The position numbers and the translations under genes were made by a program. This document shows positions 17,460 to 25,007 of a DNA stretch of 64,000 bases, piece by piece. Within the stretch, counting starts at the first letter, position 1. Each line of letters starts with the position of its first letter. This DNA comes from Thermoanaerobaculia bacterium. Its GTDB lineage: Bacteria; Acidobacteriota; Thermoanaerobaculia; Multivoradales; JAIOJS01. The DNA is taken from assembly GCA_030429235.1 (NCBI GenBank), contig JAUIDB010000008.1:107586-171585 (forward strand), written 5' to 3'. The notes beneath the pieces were generated by a model, which worked only from the letters and a program-made list of their open reading frames with translations, made no database searches and was not told where the DNA came from.

Positions 17460-17501
17460 CCTCCCTTCGGGCTCCGTCTCCGGAGCCCGACTCCAGGGAG
17501 G
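17460..17501 (+). promoter_or_regulatory. Hairpin hiding the ribosome binding site of the M1 aminopeptidase
   Basis: An inner perfect 9-bp stem (CGGGCTCCG 17468-17476 with CGGAGCCCG 17481-17489, loop TCTC) is enclosed by CCTCCCT (17460-17466), the exact complement of the Shine-Dalgarno AGGGAGG (17495-17501). It could act as a weak terminator for the upstream crp gene, a translational switch, or both. Confidence 0.5.
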
Positions 17502-17508
17502 TAGCTTC

Positions 17509-20100
17509 ATGCGTCGAGTAGTAGCGTCGGGTGTTCTCTTGGGGCTGTTGGCGGGGGCGGGTTTGGTCTGGGCCGACCGTCTGCCGACCTCGGTCGTCCC
17601 CGTCCACTACGACCTGGTGCTGCAGCCGGACCTCGCGGCGGCGCAGTTCGTCGGTTCCGTCGGCATCGAGGTGTCGGTCCAACGAAGGACCTCGGAGATT
17701 CTGCTGCACGCCGTGGACCTCGAGATCAGCGAGGCGTCGGTCGAACAGTCTGGGCATCCGATGGAGCCTCAGGTGGTCTTGCAGCCGGACCAACAGAGGA
17801 TACGACTCGACTTCGAGGAGCCTCTGCAACCAGGGCCGGCGCGGATCTTTCTGCGCTTCGATGGTCACCTCGACGACAGTCTGCGGGGTTTCTATCGCGG
17901 ATCCTCCAATGGCAAGACGTACGCTGCCACCCAGTTCGAGGCCACGGAGGCACGGCGAGCGTTTCCCTGTTTCGACGAACCACGGTGGAAGGCGACCTTC
18001 TCGGTTGCACTGGTGACCGAGGCGGGCCTCACGGCGCTCTCGAATGGCGCGGTGGTCGAGACCTCCGAGGGGCCCGAGGAAGGCCTCCAGACGGTGCGGT
18101 TTGCCACGACGCCAAGGCTGCCGACGTATCTCGTGGCGTTCGCGGTGGGTGACTTTGCCTGTCTGGAGGGTGGAGCCTCCGGCATACCGATCCGGGTGTG
18201 CGCCGATCCCGCTCGGACCCATCTCGGACACTACGCCCTCGAAGTGTCGGAGTGGCTGCTGCCCTATTTCGAGGAGACCTTTGGGGTGTCGTATCCCTTC
18301 GACAAGCTCGATCACCTCGCGGTCGCCGACTTCGAGGCGGGGGCGATGGAGAACGCAGCTGCCATCTTCTACCGAGAGACTGCTCTGCTCGTCGACGATA
18401 CGCGGTCCGCTTTCTCCGAACGTCAGCGGGTCGCCAAGGTCGTGGCTCACGAGATCGCCCATCAATGGTTCGGCGATCTCGTGACCATGCGTTGGTGGGA
18501 CGATCTGTGGCTCAAGGAGGGGTTCGCCGATTTCATGGAGATGGAGTCACTGGGGGTCTGGAAGCCGAGCTGGGAGCCGGAACTCGAGAGCGTCCGGGCT
18601 ATGGGGTGGCCTCTCTCGGTGGACACCCTGGCCGTGGCCAGGGCCGTGCGGTCCGAAGCCGAAACCCCCGACGAGATCAACGCCCTCTTCGACGGACTCT
18701 CCTACGGCAAGGCGTCGGCGGTTCTCCGCATGCTCCAGGCCTACCTCGGTCGGGAAGTGATGCAGCAGGGGGTAGAGAGTTTCTTGCAACAGCACGCCTT
18801 TGGTGAAGCCCAGGCGGCAGACTTCGTCGCGGCTCTGTCGGAAGCGGCGCAGCTTCCCGCCGGCGCGGTCATGGAGAGTTTCCTCCTGCAACCTGGAGTG
18901 CCCCGGGTGCGCTACGAGTTGCGCTGCGATGGTGAGTCGCAGATCCTGTCGCTGCGGCAAGATCGCTTCTTCGTGGACGGTCGTCGCCTCGGCTCGGAGC
19001 CGGAACGACGATGGTCGATTCCGATTTGCCGAGAGTTCGGCGACTGTGTGCTGCTGGATCAGCTCGAGCAGGAGGTTCGGTTCGCAGGCTGTGAGGAGCC
19101 CTGGGTGCTCAACCCCTACGGACGCGGCTACTTCGTTTCGCAGCCGACGGCCGAGCTACTGGAAGAGCTAGCGGCCGCGATGAGCGATCTCCGGCCGGTG
19201 GACCGCCTGGTACTGGTGCGCGATGAGTGGCTCCTGTTGCGTTCCGGAGAACGTGCGATGGTGCCGTTTCTCGGTTTACTCGATGCCACGAGGACCGAAA
19301 GCGAACCCGCGGTGATCGAGCAGGTACTCCGGATCCTGGCTACCCTCGAGCAACGTCTCGTCGACGAGGGGGTACGGAGCAACTTCGAGCGCTGGATGGG
19401 TGCCTATCTAGGCTCGCTCCTGGACACGATCGGTTGGAGCGCCACCCAGGGGGAGTCAGAACGAACCAGCCGCATCCGTGAAGAGCTGCTGCAGGTCCTG
19501 GGCGAGTTGGCGGGAGATCCCCGGGTGGTGGAACCGGCGGTGAGGCTGGCGCAGGCCTACCTGGCGGGGCTGCCGGTGGATCCCAATGCCGTGCAGGCCT
19601 CCTTGCGGTTGGCGGCCCGCTTCGGCGAGGCGGAACTCTACGATCGGATCGTCGCGCGGCTGCAGAACGCGAGGACTCCTCAAGAGGCGGCGGTCTTGCT
19701 GAGCACCCTGGGTGCCTTTCGACAGCCGGAGCTGATCGATCGCACCCTCACCATGGTGTTGTCCGATGCCGTGCGCAGCCAGGACCTGGCTCGGGTCCTG
19801 GGCGGCTTCGAAGGCAACCCCGTGGGGCAGGATCGAGCCTGGGACGCGGTGCGACTGCGCTGGGACGACTTCCTGGCCAAGGTGCCGGCGCAGGCTCGTC
19901 CCTTCTTCCTGCCGCAGATCGGACGCATCTTCTGTCAGGCGGACGATGTTGCGGAGTTCGAGGACTTTGCGCGAGACAAACCGTTCAACGAGAGCGAGAT
20001 GGAGCAGACGAGAGAGCTCGTGCGGAACTGCGTCGAGTTTCGAGTTCGCCATCGGGAGTCCTTTGCCGACTGGCTAGCCGACGTCGGTGCTGGGACCTGA
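17509..20100 (+). CDS. M1 family zinc aminopeptidase, exported
   Basis: 863 residues. A signal peptide of about 22 residues ends WADRLP. The exopeptidase motif GAMEN is at 278-282 and the zinc site HEIAHQWFGDL starts at H314, with ligands H314 and H318 and E337 (HExxH-x18-E). The C-terminal 400 residues form the ERAP1-like helical domain. It cleaves N-terminal residues from peptides; the signal peptide suggests a periplasmic or surface site and a nutritional role. The ribosome binding site AGGGAGG can pair with an upstream copy of its complement. Confidence 0.92.
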   Translation: MRRVVASGVLLGLLAGAGLVWADRLPTSVVPVHYDLVLQPDLAAAQFVGSVGIEVSVQRRTSEILLHAVDLEISEASVEQSGHPMEPQVVLQPDQQRIRLDFEEPLQPGPARIFLRFDGHLDDSLRGFYRGSSNGKTYAATQFEATEARRAFPCFDEPRWKATFSVALVTEAGLTALSNGAVVETSEGPEEGLQTVRFATTPRLPTYLVAFAVGDFACLEGGASGIPIRVCADPARTHLGHYALEVSEWLLPYFEETFGVSYPFDKLDHLAVADFEAGAMENAAAIFYRETALLVDDTRSAFSERQRVAKVVAHEIAHQWFGDLVTMRWWDDLWLKEGFADFMEMESLGVWKPSWEPELESVRAMGWPLSVDTLAVARAVRSEAETPDEINALFDGLSYGKASAVLRMLQAYLGREVMQQGVESFLQQHAFGEAQAADFVAALSEAAQLPAGAVMESFLLQPGVPRVRYELRCDGESQILSLRQDRFFVDGRRLGSEPERRWSIPICREFGDCVLLDQLEQEVRFAGCEEPWVLNPYGRGYFVSQPTAELLEELAAAMSDLRPVDRLVLVRDEWLLLRSGERAMVPFLGLLDATRTESEPAVIEQVLRILATLEQRLVDEGVRSNFERWMGAYLGSLLDTIGWSATQGESERTSRIREELLQVLGELAGDPRVVEPAVRLAQAYLAGLPVDPNAVQASLRLAARFGEAELYDRIVARLQNARTPQEAAVLLSTLGAFRQPELIDRTLTMVLSDAVRSQDLARVLGGFEGNPVGQDRAWDAVRLRWDDFLAKVPAQARPFFLPQIGRIFCQADDVAEFEDFARDKPFNESEMEQTRELVRNCVEFRVRHRESFADWLADVGAGT

Positions 20101-20206
20101 CGAGCGTCATACGGTCCGGCCGTCCCGCTGGCTACTCTCGCGCTATCACGTTCCGAGCCCTTCGTGGCGGAATGAACGCTCCAACAGCGCGACCGAGGAG
20201 GAATCG

Positions 20207-21445
20207 ATGCTGGCCCATCTCCGTAGCAACCCGTCCCTGCTGAAACTGGACCTGTATTGCAAGGGGATTCAGCTCGATGATTCCTGTCTCGTCACCGACG
20301 ACGGCGGGCGCCCGATTCTGCGAACCCGAGCCGGGCTCGGGAGTGGGCTCGAGGCGATTCTCCCCGGCGGTCTGTGGACCAACGTTCCGGTGACCGAGCC
20401 CTTCGCTCAGCACTCTCCGTACACCCTGCACCGCTTCACCTCTGGCACCTACTGGATCCACTGGCAAGGCGAACCGGTGACCGAGGTGGCCCTGTCGCCA
20501 CGGCCCGCCTGGTACGACGCGACGCTACCCAACGGCAAGGAGATGACCCACATTGGCACTCTGCAGGGAACTTACCTGGGGATCTATCAGGCAAAGGTCT
20601 GCGAGTACTGGACCGCCAAGCCAGAAAAGACCAACTGCAAGTTCTGTTCGGTCGGGCTCAACCTCGGCGTCGACGACGCGGACGAGAAATCGGTGGAAGA
20701 GGTGATGACCGTGGTCCGTCGGGCTCGTGAGGAGTCGGGTATCACCTACGTCGACTTCAATACCGGTCACTACGACGGCGATACCTACCTCGACATCCTC
20801 GAGCCGTACATCCTCCGCATCAAAGAGGAACTGGGACTCCTGGTCGGCGTTCAGACGCCGCCGCATCGCGATCTGAAACGGTACGATGGCTTGCGAGAGA
20901 TGGGGGTCAATCGGGTCTCCTTCTGTTTCGAGATCTTCGACCCGAAGTTGTTTCGGGAGATCTGTCCCGGCAAGCACGAAGAGTACGGATTGGACTACTA
21001 CCTGGAGGCGATCCGCTACTGCGCCGGCTTGGCGTCGAAGGGACCGCGCCACGAACCCTGGGTGACCAACGGCGAGATCATCGCCGGTCTGGAACCCCCC
21101 GAGTCCTCGATTGCGGCGATCGACTGGATCACTTCGGTGGGGGCCGTACCTACGGTCTGTGTCTTCAGGCCTCTGGTTCATACCGACCTCGAAGACTGGG
21201 CTCCGCCCAAGACCGAGGAGATGGTCCCGGTCTTCCGGCGTCTCTACGAGGCGTGCATGGAACGCGGCTTGCCGATCGGTTGCGCTCCCAACGTGCACGT
21301 CAGCCTGGTCATGTTGCCCGAAGAGTGTGCCGGCCTGTCGAAGAAGCGGTACCCCTGGCAACGGCTCAAGCTCGAGGCCAAGAAGCGGATGTTCAAGTAC
21401 GCCTTCGAGCGACGACTGCAGACCCTCGAACGACGAGTGGCTTGA
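20207..21445 (+). CDS. Radical SAM protein with atypical CX11CX2C cluster motif
   Basis: 412 residues from an ATG with GAGGAGGAA. Cys residues C132, C144 and C147 (CEYWTAKPEKTNCKFC) form a CX11CX2C arrangement in place of the usual CX3CX2C, as in a few radical SAM subfamilies. Downstream, YVDFNTGHYDG and GVQTPPHRDLKRYDGLREMG fit the partial TIM barrel of radical SAM enzymes. It should reductively cleave S-adenosylmethionine with a 4Fe-4S cluster. Substrate unknown. It stands alone between the aminopeptidase and a convergent two-component system. Confidence 0.8.
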   Translation: MLAHLRSNPSLLKLDLYCKGIQLDDSCLVTDDGGRPILRTRAGLGSGLEAILPGGLWTNVPVTEPFAQHSPYTLHRFTSGTYWIHWQGEPVTEVALSPRPAWYDATLPNGKEMTHIGTLQGTYLGIYQAKVCEYWTAKPEKTNCKFCSVGLNLGVDDADEKSVEEVMTVVRRAREESGITYVDFNTGHYDGDTYLDILEPYILRIKEELGLLVGVQTPPHRDLKRYDGLREMGVNRVSFCFEIFDPKLFREICPGKHEEYGLDYYLEAIRYCAGLASKGPRHEPWVTNGEIIAGLEPPESSIAAIDWITSVGAVPTVCVFRPLVHTDLEDWAPPKTEEMVPVFRRLYEACMERGLPIGCAPNVHVSLVMLPEECAGLSKKRYPWQRLKLEAKKRMFKYAFERRLQTLERRVA

Positions 21446-21476
21446 GTCTCGGGTACAGGACTCCGAGTCGGACCAC

Positions 21477-22127
21477 TCAGGTCTGGGGTTTGACGACTCC
21501 CTCGCGCAGCGCGTAGCCGACGGCCTGCGCCCGACTGTGCAGCCGCAGCTTGTCGAGGATGTTCCGGACGTGGAACTTGATCGTGTTCTCGCTCACTCCG
21601 AGCTGCTCTGCGAGTTGTCGGTTCGAGGTGACTCCCTCGACCATCAACTCCAGCACCTCGAGTTCCCGCTCGGTCAGGGCGTCGGGGTCGCGCTGACTCG
21701 AACCCCGACCCGTGCCTTGCGAGAAGGCCTGAAGCACCTTGCGCGAGAGTTCCGGAGTCAAGGCGGGGCGGCCCTCGAGGACGCCTTCGAGCAGGGAGAA
21801 GAAGGAGTCTGCCTCGAGGTTCTTCATCAGGTACCCCTGAGCGCCGGCCCGCAGCGCCTCGAACAGATCTTCGTCGTCCATCGAGGCGGTCAGAATCACG
21901 ACCCGGATGTCGGGGAGGAGACTGTGGAGCTGGCGTGTCGCTTCCAGGCCGTTCATCACTGGCATGGACAGGTCCATCAGCACGATCTCGGGACCGAGCG
22001 CTTGCGCCAACTCGATCGCCTCGCGGCCATTGGCGGCTTCGCCCACGACTTCGAAGTCCCGTGCCTCGAGCAGAGAGCGCAAGCTGTCACGAAAGAGGGC
22101 GTGGTCGTCGGCGAGAAGAATTTTCAT
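21477..22127 (-). CDS. NarL/LuxR-family response regulator
   Basis: 216 residues. Receiver with phosphoacceptor D52 (IVLMDLSMPVMNG) and acidic pair D7-D8; C-terminal LuxR helix-turn-helix (LTERELEVLELMVEGVTSNRQLAEQLGVSENTIKFHVRNIL). Its ATG overlaps the stop codon of the sensor kinase by four bases (ATGA), so the two are translationally coupled and form one two-component system. Targets unknown; the adjacent cytochrome genes are candidates. Confidence 0.95.
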   Translation of the reverse strand: MKILLADDHALFRDSLRSLLEARDFEVVGEAANGREAIELAQALGPEIVLMDLSMPVMNGLEATRQLHSLLPDIRVVILTASMDDEDLFEALRAGAQGYLMKNLEADSFFSLLEGVLEGRPALTPELSRKVLQAFSQGTGRGSSQRDPDALTERELEVLELMVEGVTSNRQLAEQLGVSENTIKFHVRNILDKLRLHSRAQAVGYALREGVVKPQT

Positions 22128-23554
22128 CGGGTGTCCTCCGTAACGTGAGCGTAGGAGCGGTGGGGAAGTCGGACCTCGACCCGCGTACCTCGACCGGGTG
22201 ACGACTCGAGGTTCCAGGTGCCGCCGACCGCCTCGGCTCGCTCCCGCATGGTGGTCAAACCGAAGCGCGGAAGGTGCGGCGTGGGGCTGGTGCCCTCCGA
22301 GGGGCCGAGGTCGAATCCCGTGCCGTCATCCTCGATGACCAGGATCAACCCCTGTTCACCGTCCGACAGCCGGAGGTCGACGGTCTTGGCCGAGGAGTGC
22401 TTCCGCACATTGGTCAGCGACTCTTGCACGATCCGCAGCAGCTGCAGTTCGACGTCGGGGGCCAGATGGATGCTCTCGGGGAGGGTCGTATTCACCTCGA
22501 GTTGGGTGTGACGCGTCCACTGGTCGATGTAGTCGTGGAGCGACTCGACCAGCCCGCGGTCGTGGGGAGCAGTCGTCCGGAGTTCGAGGATCTGAGCCCT
22601 GACGTCGTCGTAGACCTGACGCGAGGCCGATGCCAGTTGATCGAGGTGCTTCTCGGCCTCGTCGACCCTCTGCTTCCGCAGATGCTCCTTGATGACCTGC
22701 GCCTTGGTATTGACGTAGGCCAGAACCTGAGCCAAACCATCGTGCATCTCGTGGGCGATCCGGATCCGTTCCCGGGCCGCTCCCAGCTCCTGCACTTCGC
22801 CGTGCAGGTAGGCATTGTCGATCGCCACCGCCGCCTGGTGCGCGAACCGTACCAGGGTCTCTTCCTCTGCCTGCGTGAATTCGCCACCGTCGAGCTTCTC
22901 GCTGAGGTACAAGTTGCCCCGAAAGGGCCCGTTGCACGAGATCGGAACGGCCAGCAGCGACCGCATCACCGGGTGGTGCTCGGGAAAACCCACGGACCTG
23001 GTGTCCCGACCCAGGTTCGAGAGCCGGAGGCGGTGTCCCTTCTCGAGCACGACCGAGAGGATCCCGTGCCCGGTCGGAGGCGGTCCGATTCGGTCTGCCT
23101 GTTCGGGGTCGATCCCGGCGGTGAGGAAGTGGCGAATGCGGCCATCGTCTCCGATGACGGACAGCGCTCCGTAGCGCGTGCCGATGAGATCGGTCGCCGA
23201 AGCCACGACGGCGTCGAGCACCCGGTCGAGCGACAGGGTAGAGGAGACCGAGAGTCCGGCCAGGTGCAGTCCGTAGAGTTCTCGGTTCTGCTGGTGCAGG
23301 CGTTCTTGTACGACCTCGAGCCGCACGAAGACATGGTGGTAGAAGACTGCGGCGCAAACCAGGACCAGCGATACCACCAGCAACCGGTCGACCCAGGGCG
23401 AGAAGATCGGGTCGAGGAGGAGATGCGTGAGCTCGAGGAGGAGAGCGATTCCGAACGGAGCCAGCAGCGCCGCACGTCGCAACTGGCCGAAGAGTTCGCG
23501 AGTCCCTCCTACAGTGGGCGCCGGTCGGGGTGAGGAGTCGGAGGCGGACGACAT
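22124..23554 (-). CDS. GAF-domain sensor histidine kinase (NarX/LiaS type)
   Basis: 476 residues. Two membrane segments (about 27-49 and 55-75), a GAF domain at about 110-260 (LDAVVASATDLIGTRYGALSVIG), a HisKA_3 dimerisation helix with the phosphoacceptor in RIRIAHEMHDGLAQ, and an HATPase domain (ESLTNVRKHSSAKTVDLRL, IEDDGTGFD). Partner of the regulator at 21477. TATCAT ends nine bases before the ATG and there is no ribosome binding site, so the mRNA is probably nearly leaderless. Confidence 0.93.
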   Translation of the reverse strand: MSSASDSSPRPAPTVGGTRELFGQLRRAALLAPFGIALLLELTHLLLDPIFSPWVDRLLVVSLVLVCAAVFYHHVFVRLEVVQERLHQQNRELYGLHLAGLSVSSTLSLDRVLDAVVASATDLIGTRYGALSVIGDDGRIRHFLTAGIDPEQADRIGPPPTGHGILSVVLEKGHRLRLSNLGRDTRSVGFPEHHPVMRSLLAVPISCNGPFRGNLYLSEKLDGGEFTQAEEETLVRFAHQAAVAIDNAYLHGEVQELGAARERIRIAHEMHDGLAQVLAYVNTKAQVIKEHLRKQRVDEAEKHLDQLASASRQVYDDVRAQILELRTTAPHDRGLVESLHDYIDQWTRHTQLEVNTTLPESIHLAPDVELQLLRIVQESLTNVRKHSSAKTVDLRLSDGEQGLILVIEDDGTGFDLGPSEGTSPTPHLPRFGLTTMRERAEAVGGTWNLESSPGRGTRVEVRLPHRSYAHVTEDTR

Positions 23555-23563
23555 CGGAATCTG

Positions 23564-23569
23564 ATGATA
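23564..23569 (-). promoter_or_regulatory. -10 box nine bases before the sensor kinase ATG
   Basis: TATCAT on the minus strand, followed by CAGATTCCG and the ATG. The spacing matches the uppP case (TACAAT-N9-GTG). -35 box weak. Confidence 0.35.
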
Positions 23570-23642
23570 CGAGATCGAGACGTGCGACGGACCACCCGGG
23601 CCTGGCGAGGCGGTCCCGGCCTACCGGACGTCGGGCCCGGGC

Positions 23643-23670
23643 GGAGCCGAGCGCATCCGCGATCGGCTCC
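23643..23670 (-). terminator. Hairpin after the cytochrome c gene
   Basis: GGAGCCGA (23643-23650) pairs with TCGGCTCC (23663-23670), with an inner GCG/CGC pair in the loop. It lies about 40 bases past the cytochrome stop codon. Confidence 0.4.
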
Positions 23671-23708
23671 CTACCCGGTGTACGTTGTGCGCCTCCGCGG
23701 CGGTGACC

Positions 23709-24095
23709 CTAGAGCGTGCGCAGATAGGCGGTGACGTCGGCCATGTCCTTCTCGGTCATGGCGGGATTGCCTCCCTTCGGGGGCATGTCGATTCCGGTGG
23801 TGTTCATCGGATCGCTCGCCTTGCGGCCGACTTTGATGAACTCGATCATCCGAGCGTCGTTGGTGTCGCGAACGAAGGCGTTGTCCCGTAGGCCCTTGCC
23901 GAGGTTGGGAAGGCCGTTGGCATCCTGTCCGTGACAGGTGGCGCAGGTCTGTTTGTAGACCTTCTCGCCGTTGGCGAGATCGGCACCGCCCGCGGCCGAG
24001 CCTGCTTCACCGCCGCCGCCACAAGCGGCGAGCACGGCGAGCGCGGCGGTGAGGCCGAGCGCGAGAATGGGAAGTGAGCTGTTGCGATTGGACAT
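23709..24095 (-). CDS. Class I cytochrome c, lipoprotein
   Basis: 128 residues from an ATG with AAGGGAGA upstream. Lipobox LAAC with lipidated Cys25, then a Gly/Ala linker, haem motif CATCH at 51-55 and a probable axial Met in the GIDMPPKGG segment. A small electron carrier tethered to a membrane facing the periplasm. It follows, on the same strand, a membrane protein of the type found beside nitrous oxide reductase genes, so electron delivery to a reductase is possible; that is inference. Confidence 0.92.
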   Translation of the reverse strand: MSNRNSSLPILALGLTAALAVLAACGGGGEAGSAAGGADLANGEKVYKQTCATCHGQDANGLPNLGKGLRDNAFVRDTNDARMIEFIKVGRKASDPMNTTGIDMPPKGGNPAMTEKDMADVTAYLRTL

Positions 24096-24169
24096 GGGAT
24101 TCTCCCTTGGTTTCAGTGGATCTTCGAGAAGATCGAGTGTCGATTGGAGCTTACGGTGATTCTTGGTTC

Positions 24170-24817
24170 TTAGAGTGCCCGGCGTGCCTCGATCAGGGGC
24201 CGATAGGCGCGTCGATGAAGCCAGAGGCCGAAGATCACGCTCAGCGAGGCCAGGATGGCGAGCAGCAGGCCGGGTCCCGTGGATGCGATGGTGGTGAACG
24301 GACCCACCTCGGCGGCGCCGAGCAGGGGAGGCGCGAACGGCTCGATGGCGGACTCGGGTTCGACGGTCGTACCGAAGTGCCGCAGCCAGGAGTAGAGGTC
24401 GAGCAGGAAGATCGCGGGGAAGAGGACCGCCGGCAGACTGAGGAGGGCCGCGTACTGATTGTGGATGTACACTGCTGCCACCACCAGCAGCGCGATCACG
24501 ACTACGACGGCGACGCTGAGCGAGCGCTCCAATTCGGCCGCTTCGGCGAGGGGGCGCATTCCCAGTTCCTGGTTGAGGGCATCGATCGCCGCCACGTCTC
24601 CGTCGATCTGATGAAGATAGGTCTGGACCTGTAGGGGCTCGGGTAGAGTGTCGGCGCGCAGTTCCATGCGCCAGTAGGGTAGGAAGATGGAGACGATGAG
24701 TAGGAGTCCGGCGGTGCCGAGAAACAGCGTGGGGAGCAGGAACTGTAGGCGCCCGGCCGCGATCTCCTGGCGCGTAACGCGCGGTCCGATCAGTTCTTCG
24801 ATTCGTTCCTGTTTCAT
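24170..24817 (-). CDS. Four-helix membrane protein resembling nos-cluster accessory proteins
   Basis: 215 residues with membrane segments at about 27-47, 100-118, 122-142 and 180-200. A soluble loop carries FLPYWRMELRA, then GDVAAIDALNQELGMRPL. I recall the pattern P-W-R-x-x-L ... GDV-x-x-I-x-x-LN-x-x-x-GM from uncharacterised membrane proteins in clade II nitrous oxide reductase operons, usually next to a c-type cytochrome, as here. No nosZ, nosD or nosL lies in this window. No ribosome binding site is obvious. The family link is from memory and should be tested. Confidence 0.55.
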   Translation of the reverse strand: MKQERIEELIGPRVTRQEIAAGRLQFLLPTLFLGTAGLLLIVSIFLPYWRMELRADTLPEPLQVQTYLHQIDGDVAAIDALNQELGMRPLAEAAELERSLSVAVVVVIALLVVAAVYIHNQYAALLSLPAVLFPAIFLLDLYSWLRHFGTTVEPESAIEPFAPPLLGAAEVGPFTTIASTGPGLLLAILASLSVIFGLWLHRRAYRPLIEARRAL

Positions 24818-24995
24818 CGTGTTCGCCCGTCTGGTCCCGATGCGGGATGGTCACCCGGTCCTACTCCGGCCCTTGACGAACGAGCATGTGACGGTAGGGC
24901 TCTCCGGGTCGTCACTCGTCGGGGTGGAGACCGGGGGGCGCGCCGGGGTGGTTCGGCCTACCCCGCTGGGTGGGATCGGGCCGATTCGCAACCGG

Positions 24996-25001
24996 TAGGC
25001 T
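24996..25001 (+). promoter_or_regulatory. TANNNT -10 box six bases before the P-type ATPase ATG
   Basis: TAGGCT, then CTGAGG, then ATG at 25008. The only purine run touches the ATG, too close to act as a ribosome binding site. Candidate leaderless promoter. Confidence 0.4.
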
Positions 25002-25007
25002 CTGAGG

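Noticed and set aside
22274..23533. A 419-codon open frame antisense to the sensor kinase
   Set aside because: The minus strand encodes a full GAF/HisKA_3/HATPase kinase; the plus frame is Arg/Asp/Glu-rich without motifs.
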